A program made the translations under genes and the position numbers. The notes under the pieces are model-generated. The model searched no databases. It worked only from the letters and a program-made list of their open reading frames with translations, and was not told the DNA's origin. Below are positions 35,110 to 46,361 of a stretch of DNA of 64,000 nucleotides, one piece after another. The stretch's first letter is position 1; the number at the start of each line of letters is the position of its first letter. Origin of the DNA: Diphasiastrum complanatum (lineage: Eukaryota; Streptophyta; Lycopodiopsida; Lycopodiales; Lycopodiaceae); NCBI GenBank assembly GCA_029204225.1, contig MU832172.1, forward strand, positions 1 through 64,000. Reading direction: 5' to 3'.

Positions 35110-37176
35110 TTAATCATCATCTATATAGATATCATTGAAAATATCTATCAATATATTTCTCGCAATATCCATAGATTGAACAAGATTGTTAAATGAATGT
35201 TGTTCTTGTTCTCCCCAATAGAAGTATTCGCTATTACCCAACTCACTCAATGATTCTGTTATTTCAAGGTAAGATGGTATAAATCTGCTCCATCCCTCTG
35301 TTAAGGATAAAATGCCTTGTACTTCTTGAATAGTGGTCGGAGTAGGCCAACTCTGAGAGAAAGCTTGATTAGTTTCAACTATGGGCTGAATTGTTTCTAT
35401 ATTGTTCAAGGATGGTATATAAGGTAATCTCATACTATAGTCATATATCTTCTGTAATAAACACTTATATTGCTTCTATAGATGTTCTGGGGCCTTGATA
35501 GAATAACTTCCACTGGGTAAACTTTCCTCTATGGTTTCACTAATTTCAGAGTCTACTGTGGCCCAACATATGCCATTCATGGTATATTCTATATTTAAAT
35601 ATTTATGATCAATTAAATCCAATTCATATAATGTTTTTAGAAACTCTAATATCACTTTTCTTTGAGATTCAGACTTTATCCAAAATTGATAACAATCTAT
35701 AGCTATAGTAACAAGATAACTGTCTCTCTCTCTATTTATTAGTCCTAGCATTTTTTATTACTTTCACTATCTTGTAAACATGTTTAGATTCACTTTGTTC
35801 CCAAGTTTGTCGATAAGAATGCCAAATTCCCTTGATTAATACTTCATATTTCCTTACTAAGTTTCCTTGAGTATTGGTTTGAGTTACTCTTATTTCACCT
35901 ATTCCATGTGAGGTTTCCTTAGGAGATTCATACCATATACAGTTTCCTTTATACAATACCTCACAAGGTCTATTCCACTCGGGATGTTCATGATATGGAA
36001 TTTTAGATTCGTCAATTTTCTCTTCCTTTTGATATATTTTAAGTCGTTTCTTTAGCACAAATTTCATATTCCAACATCATATAGATATATAAGTAATTAA
36101 TATGGCTTTACATAATCTAAATTTATTCCTCCCATAAATTTACGAATATGCCTATGATACTTATGGGGCACACGTTTATAAGGGGGAGTTAGAAATAGCC
36201 ATACTATTTTAGTGATCGGTCGTATCAATCTAACATAGTCTATTATGTTTTTCTCTTCAACAATTTGATAAGTTCTCCATACTAGATGAAAATAGAGACA
36301 ATTTACTTTAAGCTTGTCCACAAAACCAGTGCCTATAAAAAAAGATAATGCAGATCTTCTTGCTTGATCATAAGGATATGCATATCTGTATAAACCTACT
36401 ATTGTTGTTTTATTTAACAGATTAGCTTCCCATCCATAATCGTTGGTTTTAGTATAATAATCTTCTCTATAGGGATTAGGTAGTACCAAGGAGTTATAAG
36501 AAAGACTATATGGTGGTTCTGTAGGATAAACAGTATATCTCACTCCTATAATGGCATGTAATAAGTAGTACTTTAAACCCTCAGGTAGATTGGTAATATT
36601 TTCACAAAGGTTATACCACCAACATAATTCTATTTCATAAGGAGATAAGACACTAAGAATCCACTCTAAATCATAATGGTACAAATCACCTTCCCTTCTA
36701 GAATGCAGACTATCATTGATCATCTTTAGTAGTATTATTCATTATGGACGAAGGTCGTATGGATATCTTGTATTTTGTGTATAATTTTTTTTTTATTGTA
36801 ATATGAATTGACGATCTAGATTTATTTCATTTTAACTAGAGTATTCATATGCATCTCAATACTGATTATTTTCAGTCATATCGTCCATTATTAAGCAAAG
36901 TCAATATTGAACATGGACCTATATAATCATGTATTATATGTTTCTTCACAAAGAGTTACATAATAAACTAGTTATAGATCTCATATATAATCTCTAGGTA
37001 CTCTATGACTTTTTGAAGACCGGACACGTAGGATATTCCGGATAAGTTAAATATTCGACTAATATATCCAACAATTCTCGTTCTATTTTAGAGTCTCTTA
37101 GCAAGGATAGCATTTCTATAACCTCCACTACTCTAACTCTCCAATTATGAACAGTTAGGGCTGAAGGCACCTCCAT
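35110..37176 (-). pseudogene. Gypsy leader ORFs upstream of gag, unknown
   Basis: Five consecutive minus-strand frames lie 5' of gag: 37176-37003 (57 aa, MEVPSALTVHNWRVRVVEV), 36723-36097 (208 aa, Tyr- and Trp-rich), 36067-35732 (111 aa), 35751-35476 (91 aa) and 35433-35110 (107 aa). Some overlap or lie only tens of bases apart, so they may be one or two proteins split by frameshifts. No domain recognised; the 208-aa piece has many aromatic residues (ELCWWYNLCENI; PYRED) but no signal peptide. Tat/Ogre gypsy elements carry an extra ORF before gag, which is the nearest precedent. An unrelated host or viral gene cannot be excluded. Confidence 0.45.
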
Positions 37177-37239
37177 GTTTAAATGATACTTTTTTATTCA
37201 TAAAGGACTTTTTGTTTTTTGTTTTTTATCTTATGATCT

Positions 37240-37430
37240 GTCTTGATTCATAACAACATCAAACAATAGTTGAGATCTTGAAAGGATTTCTCTTCTATAG
37301 ATGTCCAATTAAAAGTAACGTCTTTCTTAAGAAGATTATATAAGGGTGTAGATATTTGATCATAATTCCGTATAAATCTTCTATAGTAACCACATAATCC
37401 TAGAAACACTCTTACTTCATGAACATCTTT
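37240..37430 (-). pseudogene. Gypsy RT/RNase H connection fragment
   Basis: Minus-strand reading gives KDVHEVRVFLGLCGYYRRFI and then STPLYNLLKKDVTFNW, the hallmark of the end of Ty3/gypsy RT leading into RNase H. It lies upstream of the leader ORFs of the large gypsy element and differs from that element's own version (RGFLGHCGYYRCFI), so it is a scrap of another gypsy copy. Confidence 0.75.
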
Positions 37431-37604
37431 TATAGAAAAAAGATTTATCTTTATCTTATTGAACTATTCATCTTTGAATTATTCTTTCAGTCACTCCAAA
37501 TGATTATCATTTAAGCATTTTATATACTTCTATGGCAATATGAACTAGGATACCACTAGAGTATTTGGCTTTCATGGATCTAAATCCCATTGTGGTCGCC
37601 ATAA

Positions 37605-39702
37605 AACATGTGGTACATTTGGTGTGTTGCTTAATAGTGTTCATAACAGTATAGCGGGGTTTTGGTATGATTATGAAGCCAACCATTGGGTTTCTAGTTC
37701 GAATATTGCCATAGATTATACTAGAAGGTAACTTAAGTTCGAACCCATTCACCTCATAAGTAATCCATCTCAAATATTCTTTTCAATGATATAAATGTTT
37801 TTCATTTACTAATCCTTGTCTTCTCTCCAATCAAGCAAACTTACTTTGATTCAATCTTTGATGCAATTGCCATGATTTATCTACGAAAGCTTGACCTTTT
37901 TTCTTCAATGGTTTTATCGTGATAATGTATGTGGTCTTGGAAATATATAATATATATATAGCTCTAATGGTGTTTTTCAACCACTTTGAGCGATAGCTTC
38001 TCCATGTTTTTCAATGGATTAGCAATAGCTGATTTATCATGCTAAGTATATTTGTTAAGCATTACACATCACTCAAACAAATTTATGACAAAATTCTTTC
38101 AAAAGACATGTTTTTCAATTTTAGCAAATTCTATGAGTTTGAAGGATCAATTTACCTTTTTGGATCATTCGGATCCGAGTTACGGATTAGAAGTTATAGC
38201 CATTTGAAAATCCTTAATAAGTTTAACTCTTGAAAAGCATATATAATATTCCATTATAAAAAAATAGAATCTAATTGTTCTTTATTTTTTGGAGTTTTTA
38301 CAGCAAAAGGTAAATCTGTAATTCATTATACTATTAAAAACATACCATTTACTGTATACTATGGGTTATAGATTCAATATCAGCACATAAATCCATTTTT
38401 TTTAAATTCATAAAAAACAGATACTTAGTATTCATAATAACCGAAAAACCCAGACATGCTTAACCAAATGATTAAACCAAAAAATACAGTAAAAAGGTAA
38501 ATGATTTCACCTTAGATGCTTATGCTCTGACTTAAATTTCAAGGAGGGTCCTTCAGATAAAGTCATGTCTTCCACATTTGAGTCACTCTGCATTTTTCTT
38601 CAGTAGCCCACATAATTTACTGCCAGATTGCCGGTTCCATCAATATCTTTACCGGGTCGTCTCTTTCACCCAAAAGTTTTGAAGCAAGAAGAAAGAGGGG
38701 GGGATTTGCTGAAGGAATAAGGGATACAAACAGAGCGACAAAGAGAGATCGGACGAGAGAGGAGATAGATGGAGTGCGACCTCAGAGAATCGGATGCATA
38801 GGGATGGATCGTGACTGTGAGGGAGATAGGGAGAGGGGTAGGTCCGCAGGTGCAAACATATGGGAGCAGATGCACAGGTGGATAGGGTGCATAGGTAGGA
38901 AAGGGGAATGGTGTGCAAGTAGCCAACTGTAGGGAGGGATCAGGTGAGAGGGAGGACAGGAGTGTAGAGGGAGAATAGAGGTATAGTTCAGAACTGTGGG
39001 AGAGAGATAGAATGGAAGGGATGCGTTGCGAAAGAGAGATGTGATTGTAGGAGCAACATTGTCCACACATCCTTCCTATAGAAGAAGCACAATCCACACT
39101 AGTTTTTTTTTTCAAAAAAATTGTCTCCATGAATCTTCTTTCCAAGAGAATCGAAATGAGTGCTGATCTCTCTATCACCTCTTGCAAAGAACAAGGTTTT
39201 GCATTCTTACTCAATGGAAATAGCCATAACTCTTCTCTGATCAAGAATTAGGACTACCAAGGAACTAATCTCCGCTCACAGAATGTAGGAATGACAAGAA
39301 AAACTCCTCTGCTCTCCATGAACGAATCAATGAATTTCTGAATGCTTCTCCTTTTCCAATCCTCGTGAGAGAGAGAACGAGGCAGTTACTAACCTCTCAC
39401 TTTCAAACACCATCCATTTTTGGCTTTCCATTGAATCCATTTCATGGATTCGACTTTACTCATTTTCATAAGAACTTTCAGTTCCATTTGACAAGTGTCA
39501 CTTAATGATATGTGGGCTCTGAATTATCGAAGAGTCCATGGTAGGACCACTTCCAACGACTTTTAGAAGTGTACTTTCTTCAAAACTGACCTTCAATAAG
39601 CTTATAGCACCTTTCACATCATTTCTTTGTCTCATTTTGAAAACCACCACATGAATATGTGTTTGGCCTCTCAACATAATTTTGAAATTGATCATCCTAG
39701 TA
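37605..39702. repeat. Repeat block Y, copy 2
   Basis: Direct repeat of 5427-7452, including the purine-rich GAGAGA region (about 38680-39050). Instead of block X it is followed directly by copia RT sequence. The shared sequence ends at about TAGTATATTTC. Confidence 0.8.
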
Positions 39703-40470
39703 TATTTCAGTCATGATGGTAGTATAGCAAAGCACAAGGCAAGATTGGTGATCAAAGGGTATGCACAAAGTCAAGGCATTGACTGTGAGGAGACCTTTGT
39801 GCCGGTACATAAGTGGAATACCCTACGTCTACTTGCTGCTTTAGCTTCACATTTTGCATCAAATGGATGTGAAATCTGCTTTTCTAAATGGTGAGTTAGA
39901 AGAAGAGGTGTTCATGGATCAACTGAAGGCTTTGTAACGAAGGGACAGGAAAATAAAGTATGTCGCTTGAAGAAAGCGCTTTATGGTCTTAAACAGGCAG
40001 CACGTGCATGGTATAGCAGGATTGATGCCTACTTCCGTTCAAAGGGGATGGTGAGAACACATTCTGATCCAAATCTATATGTCTTATGCTTTGATGGTAT
40101 GGTTGCTTTGATTGCTCTTTTTGTTGATGACTTGATTATTACGGGAAATAATCAAGAGATGATAGATATGATCAAGAAAGATCTCATGGAACAACAATTC
40201 GAGATGACAGATCTCAGCTTGATGCATTATTGCCTTGGAGTAGAGGTGTGGCAAAAAGGACACAAAGTGGGTTGATCACAGGTGAAGTATATCAAAGAGT
40301 TGTTGCACAGGTTTCGGTTGCAAGATTGCAAACCAGTGAATACTCCCATTGAACTAGGTAAAAAGCTTTCTAAGCTTGATGAGTCACGGCCATTTGATGC
40401 TACACTGTATAGGTAGTTAGTAGGGAGCTTGATTTACCTTACCACGACTAGAGACTATTAACAAGTTGTT
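39703..40470 (+). pseudogene. Copia reverse transcriptase fragment
   Basis: It starts mid-domain at [20 protein letters not shown] and continues through [20 protein letters not shown] (after a frameshift near 39860), KALYGLKQAARAWYSRI, LFVDDLIITG (catalytic YVDD written FVDD) and LGVEVWQKG. A TGA interrupts at about 40273 and the similarity ends near 40450 (LIYLTTTR). The N-terminal half of RT is absent here because block Y abuts it; the missing half matches the fragment that ends beside block X at 57780. Confidence 0.8.
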
Positions 40471-40639
40471 ATAAGCATAATTTTTTGTCCTGGAAACACT
40501 ATAAAGCTTGGAGAATATCTCTGGATGTCTAGATCAAAGAAAAAGTCAAGAGAGATAATCTTTTGTTTTAGGAGCCATCAAGTCATGCATTTCTTGCTAA
40601 AGACTATAAGAAATTTAAAAAAAAAGATGAATTTCTCTT

Positions 40640-41040
40640 ATAGTGCATGTCACGATGTTGATTTCACAATTTAAACTGATGGAAGCAAAGGCAAGAAGCA
40701 TGGTGCATAAAACTATTGTGGCAAGGAATGCCATTAGGACAAATTTTACTACAAACAAAACTTTGATATTAAGAACGGCAAGCTTTAGGATAAGGAGATC
40801 GACAACTTTGCTAAGAGAATAAGTGTGACGGTATAAACAACACAGTGAACTTTTTCTAGCTTCTTTGGATTAGAAACATGATGGTTAGTTGATAGACTTT
40901 GCATCCACCCAAACATATGACATCTCATAGAGTGACCATTTTCTACCTTTGAGGATGTGATTCATGAGCAAAGACAAGTACGTTTATGATGGCAATAAAA
41001 TTTCCAATTCATAAAATTGTTTCCGTTGTGATTGATACAC
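40640..41040 (+). pseudogene. Copia Gag zinc knuckle and protease remnant
   Basis: Degenerate frames show a knuckle-like YCGKECH region with KGKKHGA before it, INGKL-type linker, then a protease-like segment around DFASTQTYDI followed by DKYVYDGNK. Many stops and shifts. It comes after RT in the DNA, the reverse of the normal copia order, which is what makes it noteworthy. Confidence 0.5.
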
Positions 41041-41057
41041 CACGGCTGCCATGAAGG

Positions 41058-41190
41058 CTTTGGTGTCTGAAGATCACTCGTTCTTGCTTAATGTGGAATG
41101 CATTAATTCATAGCATGCATTAGTCTTCTGCTGTAGATATTATTTTTGTTAACAATTTATACATTGAATTTGCTTGGGTTAAAGTGCCTA
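41058..41190 (+). repeat. LTR-like fragment, inverted copy at 46600-46735
   Basis: About 130 bp matches the reverse complement of 46600-46735 (shared blocks GGTGTCTGAAGAT, TTGTTAACAATTTATACA and TTTGCTTGGGTTAAAGT). At the other site it lies just downstream of a copia RNase H end, so it is probably part of that family's LTR. Confidence 0.6.
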
Positions 41191-41497
41191 CCACGTGGCT
41201 TAGATCAACCTTGTGATAAGCTGAAGAAGATGACGTATGGCGCATATGGCGATGCTTTTAGAGTGGCATTCATTATTAAACATTATCTAATTGGCGTGGC
41301 CTTCCCTCACTCTTTTCTTTTTAAGCAGCAGCAGCTGAAGCCGCCTTCGTTCTTTGGCCTTTACACTCAGTCCTTCCTGATAGTTGACAACGCTCGTGAG
41401 CTTGTTCTTACATACTCTAATCCTCTCTTTGCATGATAGTAGAGTTGCATCTGTGCTGTCACAGTCGATCACCGAATCCATCGATCTTGCTTATAAC

Positions 41498-42479
41498 ATG
41501 CGGAACTCGGGTATGCATTTAGCAGCGTGTGCTGCTGTTCCCGTCATCTTTCTGTGCTTGTCTAATACTGCCTCTCCAGCCGTTGATACTATGCCTGGTA
41601 TGCCCTTTTCGCTATTTATATATTAAAATCTACGTGGTCATGCTTGTTGTTGGTATTTGTTTCACGATTCCTCTGAGCTGTTCATATGGAAATTTTTTAA
41701 GTTGTGTATTGTTTCCGACTTTGAATTTAGCTTCGGCGTGATATACAGATTTTGCTGTTGTAATAGTTGGAGCTCATTAACATGCCTGCTGTGCAGTTGG
41801 ACATGGGAATAATTTTTGTGTCTGCTTTCATTGATAATGCCAACGTGACGTAGTTGATAAATTTGTTGCTGTCATCATCATATTGGTACCCCTATCTGTC
41901 ATTTCCGAACAGGGTTTTGCAGGTATGAATAGGCAAGCTCCGATAGGAAACATCTTCAACTCAACTTCTGACGACGCGATACACAGCAAAGATGCAAGTC
42001 ACTCGGCGCGTCACACATCAGGGAACCGCCTTATTCGATCCAAACCTCACATAAATTCAACAGTCGCAAAGCATATCACGTGGGTGCTTGATATTCCCGA
42101 TATAGTGATATATTTTGAGAGTGAGCTCTAATCCATGCGTTTGAGTATAAGCTCCTCTTTACTGCAACCTACAGGTCACTACGTATGTTGGGGAAAAGAT
42201 ATTAGAATCTCTCAGCACTATTTAGGCTTTAGTGCAGATGGGATCCCTGAATTTGCACTGGAGATAGTGAATACTTGCCGCTCAAAGAAGACTATGCGGC
42301 CGTATAATGTTCATGTTTATTGCGGCCAATTCGCATCATACAAGCTGGTGGATCCCAAAATTTTCCGTCGCTGCAGTACCGACGATTGCCTCGTCTTAGA
42401 TGGTAAACCTCTTCGACGATTTCGAATTATTCGTATTGTTTATGCAAACGAGTACATGTATAGTATACGGCTTATCTAA
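41498..42479 (+). CDS. TPD1-like secreted cysteine-rich protein gene
   Basis: TAPETUM DETERMINANT 1 proteins are small secreted ligands of the EMS1 receptor kinase that specify anther tapetum; homologues occur widely in land plants. Exon 1 (41498-41597) encodes a hydrophobic signal peptide (MHLAACAAVPVIFLC core) and ends at a GT donor in phase 1. Exon 2 begins at 41923 in matching phase (NRQAPIGNIFN). The conserved domain is in the last exon (from about 42175): DIRISQHYLGF, IPEFALEIVNTC, VHVYCGQFASYKLVDPKIFR, STDDCLVLDGKPL and YANEYMYSI, with five cysteines. The junction between exons 2 and 3 is unresolved; no strong phase-compatible donor is seen. The protein stops at TAA 42477-42479 and lacks the family's usual final Cys. 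This is the only likely host gene in the window and is higher in GC than its neighbours. It may be a pseudogene. Confidence 0.75.
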
Positions 42480-42944
42480 ACGTGAAGCCGTAACTGGAGG
42501 AATGGTAAATCTAGCTAGCAACATCCTAAGCTCGTTTGCATAGAATTACCTCATCTGAGTTTCAGAGTTGCGTAATCCGTATATGTGTGTACATATCTGA
42601 AAAGTTGGGACCGACTGCTTTTGCGGGGCGCTTTCATATATATATGTATATACCTGAAAAGATCTTATATATATGGTCGCATGCGCAAGGCTTTAGATAG
42701 CTGAATGGAATCGATTTTCTGCATATGTATGATTTATAAAAGGACATACTCATACTATTCCTTAGAATATAAGTTTAAAGTCACTTTCTAAAATTATAAG
42801 GGTATGTGTGAACAAAAACTCATGGCTTTATTGCAGGAACATGGCTTTATCCCATAAATCCAGCAGCCTTTGATACTCATGTTTTTCATTCAAGAAATTT
42901 GTGTCAATGCCTTTGTTTTTCAGCAATACTGGGCTAAATAGACA
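42480..42944. other. 3' flank of the TPD1-like gene, no feature
   Basis: AT-rich DNA with TATATA and TGTATATA runs near 42640-42670. It probably holds the 3' UTR. No gene or repeat recognised. Confidence 0.4.
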
Positions 42945-43365
42945 TGGCTCTCAATTTTGGCCCACAATCCATTCCCCATCCCTTTATCTTCCTAATGTTT
43001 TATGTCATTGTTGCAGATTTTTTCTTGACTAGTATTTGTTTCTCCTCAACTTGCAAGTTCTAGACATTTTTGACCTCAATTTCTTGCTTTGAACTCTCTG
43101 AAATTAGATGTTGTAAATGCCTAGGTGACTCACGATTTTTCTCTGATTTCCAAGAACGTCTTTGCAACATACCTTGGTATTATATATTCATATAAAAAGT
43201 GAGTTTCTTTAGTGGGAACCGAAATTGGGATTTCAAATCAACCATAAAAAATCTTTAAGGCTAGTTCACATTTGATTCACACTGATAGTCTATTTGTGCA
43301 TGGACTGGATATTTTCATCTGCGAAAATGTATTTTTTCATAGAAAGAGCAAACATATAGAAATTG
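42945..43365 (+). repeat. Copia-derived fragment, inverted copy at 47080-47500
   Basis: About 420 bp matches the reverse complement of 47080-47500. Only its last part is recognisable: FFHRKSKHIEI, the end of copia RNase H. It is cut at about 43366 by chromovirus sequence. Confidence 0.65.
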
Positions 43366-43371
43366 TGAACC

Positions 43372-43727
43372 GTTTCAGATTATAAAGAAAATTGGTTCTT
43401 TAGTTGACGAACTATGTCTTCAAAACAAGACTATAGCTCACCATGTGTTTCATGTAAGCCGCCTAAAAGTAAGTTTACATGAAGGTGACATAGTTGGTTC
43501 AGAGGAAGATCTTACCCATTTGGATGTCTTATTGCTTAGTGTTCCTTTGGAACCTAAAAAAGTACTCAGAACCAGAGATAAACAATTGAAAAATTGTTCT
43601 CTCTGAGTGCTTGATCAGGTGGAAGGGATGGACTAAGGATGATGATTGGTGGGAGCCGATCAAAAGCATAAAGAAGAATTTCCCTAGGTTTCACTTCTAG
43701 AGATAGAAGTGGTTCAAGGGGGAAGAA
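43372..43727 (+). pseudogene. Chromovirus (Ty3/gypsy) integrase tail with chromodomain
   Basis: The frame reads PFQIIKKIGSLVDEL, VFHVSRLK, EPKKVLRTRDKQLK and, after a frameshift near 43605, a chromodomain core IRWKGWTKDDDWWEPIKSIK. The end PRFHF-stop is followed by the polypurine tract AAGGGGGAAGAA and the LTR start at 43728. Chromodomains steer integration to heterochromatin. Only the 3' end of the element remains. Confidence 0.85.
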
Positions 43728-44138
43728 TGTTATGTCCATGTCTTGTACAGGAGCATCAGAATAATTCATGACGTGGATAGCCGGTCACTCAAGTTGTATG
43801 TGGTTGTTAGTTATGCTACGTCATTTCGGACGTGGTCATATCAAGTAATCAATAATCATATGAGGGCCCAGACCTATAATTGGACATAGGATCACATGCA
43901 TGGTGAATGACTGCCTTAATGCAAGAATAGGAGGTCAATATCTCAATACAGGTTACATGGGGATCCTAAGGAATATTCTCTCTCTCTTGGAGAAATATAT
44001 ACTATGAAAACTTGCCCATAAACCCCATTGTGAATTCAGTTTCTTGAATCAGTTTCCCCTCTCCTCTCTTGTGTTCTTCACTATGGCTTAGGCTATTGAC
44101 TAGCCTGTCCATATTGGTTGGGTGGTTCATGCTCCACA
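43728..44138 (+). repeat. Chromovirus 3' LTR
   Basis: It starts TGTTATGTCC right after the polypurine tract and probably ends GCTCCACA. A second fragment of the same LTR family lies at 46362-46605, and alignment of the two ends near GGTTGGGTGGTT. The exact 3' end is approximate. Confidence 0.7.
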
Positions 44139-44253
44139 GGTGTCCTTTTGGTTTGCATGTGATAGGTGTGAGAAATTGGCAAAAATCTAGCTTGGTATTT
44201 TTTATGATAGAAGTTTGTAAGTGAATCTCACATGTGTGGAGGATGTTCCCACA

Positions 44254-45623
44254 TGTGGAGAATTGTAAAGTAGATCAAAATGTTTGATATAGGGGTCTCA
44301 TAGAATTTCATAGTCAAGCATTTAGGTGTAGGATGTTGATAGGGTCAAATTTGGCATAGATGGCAAATTATCCATTTACACTTGTAATGCCAATATTGAG
44401 CCAAAATAGAGCCAAACTTGTGCCAATTAGAGTGTAGACAAGTGTCATGCTTTTGTTTGATGAAGCTTAAGAGGTCCAATAGGATTTAGAGGTGGAACCT
44501 TGAGAGGTCCAATAGAAAATTTAGGTGTGCTTGAATATAGTCCAATAGAATTTAGAGGTGCATGGATCAATGGTCCAATAGGATTAAGAGGTGGCAAAAT
44601 GTGATCCAATCATAGTTAAGCATAGTGGTAGCTCATGAATCTATTAGTATCATTGTACTCCTCCTTTTGGATCTAATTGATTTTGAGATTGAGTGGATTT
44701 TGAGTGTCATTGAATTTCTAGCTTTCTCTCTCTACTCGAGAGCTCATGATGGTTTTTCTCTCTCTACCCGAGGAGAGCAGCTTGTTTTTACTTAGAATAC
44801 TTTTGGAACACTTCCCACACGTGTGAGTGAGAGTTGGAAGTGATTGAATGCATGTAGTAGTGTGTTTTTGCCATAGAATCAAAGATAGGTCTTGAATCTC
44901 AATCTAGTCTTGATCTTGGTGCATCTACACACCTTAGGAGATCACAAGTACATGCAGTGGACAATCCACACGTCCGAAATTCAACATGGTATCAGAGCCT
45001 ACCTAAGGTTACCATGCATTTTGATCCATTTGAGTGAAAACTATTCATCAATCTTGAGCTAGAAATTGTCAAGGCCCATTTTCCTAGCTATCTTGTTCAA
45101 TTTTGGATCAAAAGAGATCAAAAGGACATTGATTGGGTCTGACCTGGTACTGTAGACACGTGTGAGGAACATCCAATTTCAGTTTGGGAGTTCTCTTTCA
45201 TGTTTGATCCAAAAATCTTGCTAGATAGCTTGTTTTGAAGCTATTTTTGTCTAGTTTTTGATGCAATCAGTTTCATTCCATTTGGTTGAGCCAATCAAAA
45301 GTTATAAGCTTTTGAAGAGGGTTAGGTAGGGCACCTAGACCTGGGTGGACACATTTGGTTTGGTCAAAAGATTGCTTGTTTGATCCAAAATCACAGTTGA
45401 ATGCTTACCAATCTTATCTATATGTGATCTAGGCACTGTTTTAAGATCTTAGCCATTTTGTTTCATGCAATATCATTGTATTTTAGTCAAATTTGGTTTC
45501 TTAGTGTATTTCACACGTGCTAAGAGTGTTTGATCCTAACTTTGCCCATACTCCATCATTTGATGTGAAGTAGATCTAGTTTTGGAGAGATTGAGATAGC
45601 TAGTGAGAATCATCTCACAGTTC
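44254..45623 (+). mobile_element. Copia-2-family 5' fragment (LTR, primer site, leader)
   Basis: LTR about 44254-44986 is a diverged relative of the LTR at 26299. It is followed by TGGTATCAGAGCC (44987) and a leader matching 27590-28230. It stops abruptly at 45623, where another repeat begins (TGTTAGGCC). There is no coding sequence. The leader lacks the 554-bp duplication, so that event is specific to the copy at 26299. Confidence 0.85.
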
Positions 45624-46150
45624 TGTTAGGCCTAAGTTATCACAAGAATTAAAGTAATGACTTAGTTATAATATGAGGATTGTCCTGACAAGATGGTCCA
45701 ACTTGGTTGATCGATTGTTGTTTCCTGGACTATATTCTAAATATCCAAATAGGAACAACATCAAGAAAATGTCGAGCCATCCTTGTGTTCATAGCATCCA
45801 AACAACGTCGACAAGATCAGAAGATGTCGCAAATAGATCCACTGACTTCAATACGACAAAATCAAGCAACTATAACTCGGCTATCATGACATGAATTGAA
45901 GATATTTCTCATGATCGTAATATGTCAAAATCAAGTAGCTACAACTTGGATATCTTGACAAGAATCGAAGATATTTCTCATGACCAATCAACTGAACATC
46001 GCTATTATAGAACCCAGAACTAACCATCACAACAATATGTAGATACAAGGAAATAATACTGCTCAATTGCATTCTATATTCCAGTGCAAAACACCTAGAG
46101 TTATAGATTGACTAGAAAACATAGTCAACATTGCCAAACACCTAAAATTA
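45624..46150. repeat. TGTTAGGCC repeat, copy 1 (second copy at 63102)
   Basis: Begins TGTTAGGCCTAAG and matches 63102-63712 with an internal gap: about 100 bp near 63225-63320 is missing here. A 46-bp unit (AAACACCTA ... GTCAACATTG) is tandemly duplicated at about 46085-46180. Contains repeated TCAAG(T/C)A(A/G)CTA ... GAAGATATTTCTCATGA segments. No coding frame. The TG start suggests an LTR, but no primer site or partner is seen. Confidence 0.65.
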
Positions 46151-46361
46151 CAGACTGAACAACAAACAGAGTCAACATTGTCACTGGTGAGAGGTCTTAG
46201 GCAAGAAAATTCATCTTGCTGCCTGTAGTACAATATAGAATCTGGATTACTGAACATTTAAAATGTTGCGTTCGCCTACTAAGTCACCAGTAGTGCACAC
46301 ACCGAGAAAATTGAACAGACTGATCATCCAATTTCTCCGACAAGGAGCACTTGCATGATTT

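Larger units (their letters stand above)
9465..37176 (-). mobile_element. Ty3/gypsy retrotransposon split by two copia insertions
   Basis: Reading leftwards: leader ORFs (37176-35110), gag (34623-33404), [copia 33071-26299], protease-RT-RNase H-integrase (26186-22030), start of a 3' ORF (21793-21536), [copia 21530-10462], rest of the 3' ORF (10456-9465). Removing both insertions leaves about 9.9 kb. The domain order PR-RT-RH-IN is Metaviridae. No chromodomain follows integrase, so it belongs to the non-chromovirus branch. Extra ORFs before gag recall Tat/Ogre elements and an ORF after integrase recalls Athila. Flanking LTRs were not identified. Several frameshifts make it inactive. Confidence 0.8.

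Noticed and set aside
35110-37176. Caulimovirus-like sequence upstream of gag
   Set aside because: No movement-protein, coat-protein or RT motif could be seen in these frames, and the direction and spacing fit the gypsy leader.
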